A DNA stretch of 64,000 nt, from assembly GCA_027605045.1 (NCBI GenBank), contig JAQFWX010000015.1, forward strand, positions 542,455 through 606,454. The letters run 5' to 3'. Position 1 is the stretch's first letter, and each line of letters begins with the position of its first letter. Position numbers and translations under genes: made by a program. The notes beneath the pieces were generated by a model. The model was not told where the DNA came from. It saw only the letters and a program-made list of their open reading frames with translations, and did no database searches. Shown here in pieces: positions 56,028 through 64,000 of this stretch. Source of the DNA: Phallus indusiatus. Taxonomy: Eukaryota; Basidiomycota; Agaricomycetes; Phallales; Phallaceae.

Positions 56028-57894
56028 AACGAGTTACTGGGGGATGACAAGTGTTGTGTTGACTAATACAGACAAAGCTGAGACAGTGCTTGAAATAATC
56101 AGGCACACGATCTTAGGGGCATTCAGGTGTACACAACGACCGAGGTTTTGTTCCATTTCATTCAAGGCTTGGTGTTCCTTTCCATTTCGACATCATCCAG
56201 CTTCATGCAATCGGTATATGGTGATATTGTGTTAGGAGATAACACGCTAACATATGGCTATCGGAACGAGTCTCTTGGTGTGGCTATTGATTGGAAAAGG
56301 TCTTATCATTCTTTTGACCTTCTGTCTGAAAATACTTACGAAAACACAGTACTCGGTGGTTAATTCGCAAAAACCATATAGACTTGGTCCAAGAGCATGA
56401 TGTCGAAACACAGGCTATGTTGAATGTCCAGGGCAACGTCGACTACATCAATTTTTTCAATATACCTGTTAACCAACCTTACTATTCGGTCTTTGGGAAG
56501 CACGCCTTGGAAATGTTCAGAATTTACACACGTTTCGTATGAACTTTGACCAAATTGCGAAAAGTTTAGAAATGTTAACAGGGAAAACCGTACGCAACGA
56601 GTTCGCTTCGAATGACCAAATCACAGTGTCCCATGGTGTCTACAAACGAATTCCGTTATACACACCTAATAGATTCGCTTCTCGTAATGTTCAAACAAAT
56701 TGATTTTTTGTATGTATACTGACAAAATCTGCAGACTGTCTTATTTCGTGCCGTCATGACAACAGTGAGAAACTATCTACATATGGCTCTAAATCCGGTG
56801 TGTTGACTATACTATCGTGACCATCAAATGATGACGCTGTTATAAAAGAACCTATCGTAACCTGCTGGAACTCGAATCTATACCCAACATCAGTCTGGGA
56901 CAGTACTGGTCGAGAGTATCAACCAAATCCCGCGTATGTCTGGATAACGGAAGACAAGCTGCTTCACACGTGTCAGACTGAAAAAATACTACTTGGGAAG
57001 ATGGCGATATGTTTTTTCACCATTCACGGGGAAATATGTGGGGATGAAATCGAAATAAAAGCATACAACAAATTGTGGAAAATGTTTGTATGAAATCTGT
57101 GAAAGTAGATAGTATTTTTGCAACTATGGAATAAAATTTTCCGGTGTATCCCTAAAAAAAGCCGGTTCTGAGGTGAAAGCTATTGATAGAAAATGGAGTC
57201 TCTTGAAAATGACTGATCAGGGGTATAGCGAATTCGATCATTGACTTTAACAATTTAGGATTTGATAACACATGACCACATATCCCCCGCAGCATTCACA
57301 ATGACAGATGTTTTTCCGTACCTTCCGATTAACTTGATTCTCAGATTAGACAGGCCATGAGATCCTTTGCCCCAACATCGTGACTGACATTGTAAACTGA
57401 GGGAGAGCTTCTCACAGTCTCGTTCAAATTACAGAATACCTTTGGGTATCCCGGCTGAGAATAAAAACATGAAACGCGCAGTGAGATCAGTTCTTATGAT
57501 GTTTAAACTTTAAAGCTTTGGTAATCTATTTTTGTTCCATTTTGGTAGATACATTAAGCGCAAACGACACCACCCCCGCATCGGCGACTGTAATACACGG
57601 TGATCCGTGTCGTCCGAAATAATGATCGCTCCATGCTGAAAATGTTAAGTCATTTTAAGTTAAACCTGTAAATCTCGCTTACCGTTCTAACCTTGTTAGT
57701 ATTGGTATCAAAATGCCAACCGACGGTTTGGATAGACAGGCAAATTGGGACAAGACCGGGCGAACCTTGACCGGATAGTGTGAATAATACCGTTGTAAGG
57801 TAATATAAATTTCTTTAGCATGTCCGGAGTCGTTCACAATATGTTCGCGACATGAATGTTTTGCCTGTCCTCGCTGAGTTATAGCCCCCCCGCA
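56028..57894. other. Region between divergent Helitron and NTase-like genes
   Basis: No intact gene. On the plus strand 56,100-56,800 has open pieces in changing frames (HFIQGLVFLSIS...; YINFFNIPVNQPYYSVFGKH; MTTVRNYLHMALNP) that look like a decayed coding sequence of unknown family. 56,900-57,890 contains only short ORFs. It may contain promoters of both divergent genes and possibly the Helitron 5' end. Confidence 0.4.
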
Positions 57895-59026
57895 ATGGAC
57901 GACAACTTATTTCGGGCGTGCTCGACAGTCGAAAACATTGCGCTCTACCGATACTCAACGTGGAGTCGAGACGAAGCACAGAGTGTGTTAAATCAACGGT
58001 TATCGGTACAAAGGCTTTTGGGTAAATTCTTCGACACAGACATGGAGAGAACAACGTTTGTAAGGTTGCAAAGGAAAGTGGACTTTTACATAAGTGGTTC
58101 ACAGGCCTTACAATTCTTCTTGGCCGTCGAATGGGCAGATTCTGATCTGGATCTTTTCTTATGGCCTGGGACCGTTGACTTCGTGACAGGGATACTAGGC
58201 GAATTGGGGTACACCGAACTGCCCTTTTATGAACGCGATGTTTCACCTTACATCGCAGAATGCAGGCAAATTCAAGACATTGTCAGCCTTCATCGTATCA
58301 CGAACAGCCTTCGTCGACGTATCCAGTTAATCGTTTGTAAATTTTGCCCCCTGGATACTATTCTACAGTTTCATTCCAGTAAGCACATACTTCAGTCAGG
58401 CCTCGGAAAATGTTGAGATTTTCGCCTTTTCCACAGCTGCCGTTATGAATTTCATCACGTGGGAGTATGCGATATCATTGTTCCCTATCAGCACTTTGCA
58501 AAGGAGAAAGACTTTTGTTTGCCACGGGGACTTGCCTGCCTTAAGCAAATACAGTGCCAGAGGTTTCATGCAATGCCTCTCATTTCATCCGGCAAGCGAC
58601 GACAAAGATGTCTTACCCGGCGATCGTAGAGTTGGCGACTCCAACTGCCTCGTAATCAGGATCAGGAGTAGGGATCCCATAACGAACGCGACTGTAGCAG
58701 ATCTTCGCAAATATCGACCAGATTTCACACTTACTGACGATATCGCCGCACAACAAAACTTGTTTCCTGTTGACGCGCGCTTCTATGCACCTGCAACACC
58801 CGTCGACATATTCCTCAATACTTGGTCAATTTATGCCATTGAGGATAATAACTCGAATCGGTTCTCGGACTTGTTAATGGCCAATTTTTTCATCATTGAC
58901 TCAGGAAATAATGTACAAGCAACGGCAAGTGACACTGTTAATAAAGCTTTCCGCAAACTGAGGTTGTTGGATGGGCGTACAAGGTCAGGAAATAAACATC
59001 TACATTTTGCGACTTTAGCTAAATAA
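57895..59026 (+). CDS. Nucleotidyltransferase-fold-like protein (agaricomycete family), 357 aa
   Basis: Two exons, 57895-58378 and 58437-59026 (1,074 nt; GTAAGC donor, CCACAG acceptor, in phase). The first half contains YISGSQALQFF followed 9 residues later by DSDLDLFLW. This is the G-S ... D-x-D-hydrophobic arrangement of the nucleotidyltransferase superfamily active site (about residues 66-90). Downstream is LDTILQFHSTAVMNFITWEY across the intron, a segment I associate with a family expanded in Agaricomycetes. The ATG at 57895 is preceded by an in-frame open stretch; it is chosen because the sequence MDDNLFRACST begins the conserved-looking part. No signal peptide or membrane helix. It lies 1.9 kb from the start of the divergent Helitron gene. 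Catalytic activity is inferred only from the motif. Confidence 0.65.
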
Positions 59027-59370
59027 TACTTTAGTGCTCGTGTAATGGGAAATCTGATTAAGAATTTGACTGGTAATTAACTTCGAAATTTGTTCGCTTT
59101 ATTAGCCCTCGGTTAATGGGCGACATCATTCTAAATTTGTCCTGAAATTAGTTTAGGATTTTAAAGATAAAAATGAATCTGTGTATTGTCCACGTCATAA
59201 AATTTCCTCGGACATCCGAAAATTACTGCTACCTGTGTGAATCAAATGAAACTAATTTTAAACCTATGACGGAACTTGTACGACGACTACCATGTGATGC
59301 TGTATACGATATAAGTGCGAGGTTTAAATAAAAAATCGGCACACAGAGACTTGCCTTGGAAAACGCTAAC

Positions 59371-59762
59371 ATGGCTGTCGATTTGGCGAAGAGAACAGTT
59401 ACTGCAACCCAAAATGGTGAGCTCTTTTCTCGATAAGTTCGCTGAAAACGATGATATAATATTCGTGCAGAAAACGTTCTCAACGCAGCTAATCAAAACC
59501 GTGTTCCTGAGCGTATGTCCACCTATTTCTCAATACGCACATTGACAACTCTTTATTTTCACTTTCAGGCTCAATGAATCGGAACGCTGAACTTGCTCAT
59601 TCGTTTAGTGCTAACCAATCGGTCACTATCGTAGACGAACGTGGCGTGCGTTGGTATTGCGTACATTATGCTTCAATGTCACGGTCAAATGCTCATCTGA
59701 TCCATCCATGGCTTTATACGCATCATACTCATAGTCAACCTGTAGTAGAAGATGTAGATTAA
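59371..59762 (+). CDS. Small two-exon protein of unknown function (at least 79 aa)
   Basis: Exons 59371-59416 and 59569-59762 (240 nt), GTGAGC donor and TTTCAG acceptor, in phase. Product MAVDLAKRTVTATQNGSMNR, then NAELAHSFSANQSVTIVDER, then an aromatic/His-rich end (WYCVHYASM; HPWLYTHHTHSQ). The codons before the ATG also read sensibly (GTQRLALENAN), so an upstream exon may exist and the protein may be longer. No recognised domain. It sits between the NTase-like gene and the 360-aa gene in the same orientation. Confidence 0.4.
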
Positions 59763-60096
59763 ATGATATGCACACGGGTGTTGATTGTGTACATTGAAAA
59801 AAATTCGACTGAAAAAAAATGGTGGATAAAAAAATACGCTACACTATGTACTCCGGGCTATCCGACGCTGATTTCGAGGGTCTTTGGTCTACCTGAGCTC
59901 CGTGAAGCTCGATCGCGTAGTGTACGTTACGATAAGCATTCCGAGACATCCAAATGAATTCACTTCAAGCTGAAAATAGAATGGTTTAACCGACCGGAAC
60001 TTCGGTCTCATCCTGTGACCACAACGTCGGCCATGGTTCGCCGTTCACCCAACGGCACAAAATAAAAAATCAAAACCGAAAAAAAAGGTGTGAAAT
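59763..60096. other. Short intergenic stretch
   Basis: A 64-codon open frame (59763-59957) directly follows the previous stop, without recognised motif; it may be a 3' exon or chance. Otherwise promoter and leader of the next gene. Confidence 0.35.
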
Positions 60097-61334
60097 ATGG
60101 TCGCTCTTCGGAAATCCTCTCGTCTCGCAGACAATTCAATGGCTGAGAACAACGCTGAAAATAATACGGGTAACAACACTGGTAAGTGCTTTTGTTAATA
60201 CACACATCTTGTCGTCTGGGTGACTTATAAGGTGAAAGCTGGCGTTGTTGACAAAAATACGTCTGATGACCAACAACCGTCATTGGCCGGCAATTCCCCT
60301 GCGGAAACTTTGGATGAAAACGAGATTGATTCAGTATTCGAACACATGAAATCGTTACAAGGGTTTGTCGGTAACTCTTTGTTGAAATCTGATAAGTTCA
60401 AATGGCAAGCTTCTCCTGATGGGACCGGTGAAACGGTATACAACACGGAGAAGAATAAGCCGGTACATTTCTATGGCTGCTTTCGAGTGATGCCGCAAAG
60501 GTATATTAAATTTACTCATACGCCCGACTCCAATATGATATGGTTGTGTAGGTGTTACGTGGACACGTTTGGAAATTACAGCAAAAACTATCCGTTAACT
60601 TCAGCTAAATACAGTTTTATCGGTGGGCCCCCTTCTATGGAACCATATCTTCAAGTGTATAAGCAATGTATCCAACTAATGAAACATTTCGAGAAAAAAG
60701 CCGGTGACACTCCTTCGGCTCATCTATTCGAGGTTGAGAGAGGGAGGAACATAACCGGTTTGAGGTTCACGTTCCCTGTGTTTAAGAAAAGGGTAAAGTA
60801 CTGGGATAATTGCTATTGCCTGCGTTAATCATTGGAATTTAGGAACATCCTGTGTCAGATCCCGAAACCGGATACATAGATGAAGCCGTTCAATCAATCG
60901 AGGATCCTGACTGCGATGTCGCTCCTTCTGCTTTCGGAATGACGGAAGAACAACGAGTAGAATACAGAAGTATTGTAAAAGAGTGAGCTCGTATTTTTCG
61001 TTTTAAAATTTTTATCTTGATTTGGTAAAGTTACACCATGCAACCGTTCCCTTTGTACAAAGGAAAGGCCCTTTACGATCCTAAAGTCGTGCTCTCCCTA
61101 ATGAAGAACGCCCTCGTACAAGTACGCTTCAGCCTAGTGTCTCATTTCTTTGACAAGGACAGGGTACTCTCGATTAACGCGAGAGTAATGAATGTGGCTA
61201 TTCTGCGTCCGGCTCCAGTTAGTCCTATGAAAAGAAGAAACTTTCTAGACGGACCGGTTCTTTCGGACGAGGATGAGGATGAGGTTGGGGCTACTTCCTC
61301 TTCTCCCAGTAAAAAACCTCGTATGGAAAATTGA
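60097..61334 (+). CDS. Uncharacterised nuclear-looking 360-aa protein
   Basis: Four exons: 60097-60181, 60239-60792, 60843-60982, 61031-61334 (1,083 nt), all GT-AG and in phase. N-terminus basic then Asn-rich (MVALRKSSRLADN...NNAENNTGNNT). The core has many aromatics: PVHFYGCFRVMPQRYIKFTH, SNMIWLCRCYVDTFGNYSKN, YSFIGGPPSMEP. The C-terminal part reads KALYDPKVVLSLMKNALVQV, then RFSLVSHFFDKDRVLSINAR, then VMNVAILRP, an alternating beta-like pattern. The tail is acidic and ends with a nuclear-localisation-like KKPR. The beta-strand pattern with exposed aromatics resembles OB-fold single-strand-DNA-binding proteins, but no OB family is identified. The intact gene beside an intact Helitron makes cargo status plausible. 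Function unknown. Confidence 0.6.
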
Positions 61335-62862
61335 ATGTCGAGATCGGGTCTACTTGTAATTACAATGTCAATAGTACATTGAGAGTTTTCACTACTTTAA
61401 AAGTTCCAGTGATAAAATTGCGTGTGGTATAGGGGGTTTCCTGGCGCTTGTTCTCCTACGCAACATGTGAACGGATGCAAGGGTATTTGCGGCTCCGCCC
61501 CGAGACGCATCTAGTGGCAACTCTACAGCATTTTCATGTATGTCTTGTGGGTGTCTTTTTTCAACCTTTATCATTTTTTACACTTAGAATGTTTGCTTGG
61601 ACGTTGAAATGGCAAATTGAGCAGAGCGGAAACCTTTATCTTATGCTTGCAGTATATGTTGGAAACCGTCGTCTATTTTGCGTAAGTCCTGACACAAACT
61701 GGGGAGTACACAATACACAGCACATCTTTTGATGAAGAGTCTTTCGTTCTAACAATGGATCCGGTTTAGCTTGATCCTGCAGCCTGTTGACGTTGCTGAT
61801 TTCGCTTTCTAACGCACACACAGCCCGTGTTTCAAGACGTTCGGGCATTCCACCGCCCTCCACCGCTTTTCTTTGAGCGTAGGTCCGTGTTCCCACATCG
61901 CGTTTAGTAAGATTGTCGAGGACGGGATATTGTGACTTCTCGTTGAAACATTGCACGTTCCCAACATTCACATATTCATACAATATGTCTCGTTATCCTC
62001 TGTTAATATCACTTACACTGGAATAAACAGTTTCAATTATTGTTTTTACTCAAAACGGTGTGCGCGATTGTTACATGCAAGTTCAGGTATGATCCAGAGC
62101 ACGCTGGGCTAATTAGCATGAAGATCAACAAAAGAATCGAGCTAAAAGTCGTGGAAGTCATCCTGAATCAGAAATAATGAGGCGATGCTTGTGTCACAGT
62201 TGGCAAAACTTCTCATATCTCAGTGGAGAATTCGTTTGAAATCTTTTCACAGATCTGTCGCTTTCCATGGTTCCATGTTACCGTAACTTCTGCCTGAGCC
62301 AAAGTGCTGTAGTAACTATACAATCTAGGCAAGGTTTCCATCTCCCTGTGTTCTCAATCCTTGGACGTATCCCCACGGCTTGTGAATGGCTTCGGATCCA
62401 GACGCACACACAATTGAAAAGTAGGGTTCATTGGCTAATGAAAACTCTTCACAGAATTCTTGCCACACAATGTTGACAATTGATTATGCTTCTTTATGCT
62501 TCTGTGGCGACATTTTTGACAGATGAGGCTGTGACTCAAGCCCGGGACTGATACCCGCCCGTGCTGGCTCAATGGCCGAACGTCTCCGTAATACGCCTCT
62601 ACGCACCATTGTGCGCCTCAGGGGCCTTTCAACGCACTGGTGCCTTGCCATGGGAAAATGTCCCCAATACACAAGGCAAGCGCCTGTATAGCGATTTTAG
62701 TACAGGGAGTTTTAACCTAGTATTTATTTGTCTGACACCTCTTCTTTTCTCGTCCCCATCCCAGGCTGGGAAACGACTATTCACGGCACTTTGGTACTAC
62801 TATAAATCTATCCGCTTATTGACCTTCCTTTCCTCTCTTCCCTCCCTTTATTCCAGCCGCAG
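61335..62862. other. Intergenic region with one unexplained minus-strand open frame
   Basis: On the minus strand 61983-61636 is open for 115 codons. It reads protein-like in its middle (NLTKRDVGTRTYAQRKAVEG; GGMPERLETRAVCALESEIS; KTLHQKMCCVLC), with a GTGTCAG donor-like end, but no family is recognised; it could be an exon of a captured or decayed gene. 62,000-62,860 has no supported gene apart from the leader of the next one (pyrimidine-rich 62,800-62,860). Confidence 0.35.
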
Positions 62863-64000
62863 ATGATTTTCGTTCTTCTCCCGTTCTTCTTGGGTTTTTT
62901 GGGCTGTGAGGCGCAGACCGTAACGATTCCCGTCCCGAGCTGTACAGTATCATCTCAGAATTGGGTGAGATATTTTCTTACCTTGCGTTCTTTGCGACGA
63001 TGATCGCTGATCTTGTTGATAGGCAACAAACAACGAAGGACAGAGCCCATGTTTAGGTACCATCGTAGTCTCAAATTCTAGACCATCATTTCTCAGTTTT
63101 GTATAGTTGCGACAGCGCTCATCAATGCATGCTCACCAGAATGTCAGTTTTGCTGTGGCTACTCTTGAAAAAATTGAAAGCCATATCGATTTGTTTCATC
63201 TAGCTCCTACCGATCTAATGACATTAAACAACTCACAAAATTCTTACAATCCGCCGCCTCGTAATAGCGCCAATGCTTGCACTTGTAGTAGTGTAACATA
63301 CTCGATGGTCTCTGCTTGCGCAATATGTCAAGGAGGTTTGGCCGGAACGTAAGACTGATTCTTAAACATTTGATATTTGTTGAAACAAACTTATTGAGAA
63401 AAACACCGTATAGCTGGACAGGATTAGGAACTAAATCTTGGATTGCAAACTGCCCTGCAAACGTAACGTCGCTAACGTTGTAAGTATTAGCCCATATTAT
63501 ACACAGGTGACAAGCATCGTATAATCTGATTTATAACTCCTAAGCTTTCCACAACCGGTCCCGTCCGGTGTTTTTATTCCCACTTGGGCGTTCCTAAACG
63601 TGACTGCCAATGTACGGTTCTTTTTACATCTGAACTCCAAATTCTTGTATTTTGCTAAGAACACAAAAATCTTGTGGATAGGGTGACTTTTTTTCGGCGG
63701 ATACGGCTGAGCAGCTAGCCAACGAACATCAACCTGATGTCACGACCGGCGTGGATCCCCTTCCTTCATCAACAACCAATGCCCCATCCTCCAGCGGTAC
63801 ACACTCATCTTCTTCAGGATCGTCGTCGGCTGCAAATCAGACATCGCCGCCCGCCCAAGGCCACAGTAAAACCAACGGTGGTGTCATTGCAGGGGCCGTC
63901 GTCGGAAGCCTTGTAGGAGTCGCTTGTATAGTCCTCGTGGTGTTCTTTTATATCCGTTATCGCAACGAAAGAAAGCCTCGAAGACATTACGAAGGAAATT
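62863..64000 (+). CDS. Secreted/single-pass membrane protein, 3' end cut by window
   Basis: ATG at 62863. Exon 1 (62863-62964) encodes a signal peptide (MIFVLLPFFLGFLGCEAQ) and reaches ...SSQNW. Exon 2 (63023-63056) gives ATNNEGQSPCLV. Later exons give ALINACSPE, PTDLMTLNNSQNSYNPPPRN, NACTCSSVTYSMVSACAICQ, then VPSGVFIPTWAFLNVTANGD, a Ser/Pro-rich stalk, a transmembrane helix (GGVIAGAVVGSLVGVACIVL..., about 63,880-63,940) and a basic cytosolic stretch (RYRNERKPRRHYEG) running off the window. The W-x-x-N-x-x-GQSPC / C-x-C-x-x-V-x-YS-x-x-SAC-x-x-CQ pattern is a common basidiomycete architecture: a small Cys-rich extracellular domain plus a Mid2-like stalk and helix. It may act as a wall sensor; function not established. 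Confidence 0.75.

Noticed and set aside
57815..58246. 143-codon minus-strand ORF
   Set aside because: Antisense shadow of the NTase-like gene exon 1, Arg-rich without motifs.

Overview
The window looks like nuclear DNA of a mushroom-forming basidiomycete (Agaricomycete). Genes are cut by many 45-70 nt GT-AG introns. Several families are typical of that class: DUF6533 seven-helix proteins, a nucleotidyltransferase-like family with a 'DSDLDLF' motif, and secreted/single-pass proteins with a 'GQSPC' N-terminus. A large intron-containing Helitron and hAT debris are also present. The left half (1-33,900) is a repeat-rich accessory region. The right half carries ordinary housekeeping genes and then a transposon block.

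1-20,200 is a decayed tandem array built from a duplicated unit [RING-finger gene - spacer - DUF6533 membrane-protein gene]. It holds three RING copies (1-786, 9812-11636, 18592-20170) and four DUF6533 copies (3148-4895, 6394-9607, 13653-15302, 16095-16787). One DUF6533 copy was split by an internally deleted hAT element with a clean 8-bp target duplication.

17,100-28,200 is bracketed by a ~1.4 kb inverted repeat. Both arms hold the decayed 5' end of a tRNA-splicing endonuclease subunit gene (SEN54-like). 21,360-32,670 holds a family of small six-exon genes of unknown function: two intact direct copies (22040-22995, 31437-32387) and two decayed inverted copies. One decayed copy is interrupted by a 353-bp TA-flanked foldback MITE. 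A separate 138-bp foldback lies at 30,674. A dead ABC-C transporter C-terminus follows (32,880-33,920, minus).

34,000-48,900 is the conventional part: a sphingoid long-chain-base kinase (12 exons), an ERD2-type HDEL receptor (5 exons, one GC-AG intron), an unrecognised 348-aa gene, a 4.4 kb gene-free stretch, a KHA1-type K+/H+ antiporter (11 exons, 942 aa) and a secreted six-hairpin glycosidase-like protein.

49,690-61,334 is a mobile block. A structurally intact Helitron Rep-helicase (1,895 aa in 4 exons, minus strand) has a plausible 3' hairpin-CTAA end. Divergent to it on the plus strand are a nucleotidyltransferase-like gene (357 aa), a small gene (79 aa or more) and an intact 360-aa nuclear-looking gene of unknown function. 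Whether these travel with the Helitron is the most interesting open question here. A truncated secreted/single-pass membrane protein gene ends the window.

Exon boundaries were worked out by hand from splice motifs, reading phase and comparison between copies. No database search was possible.
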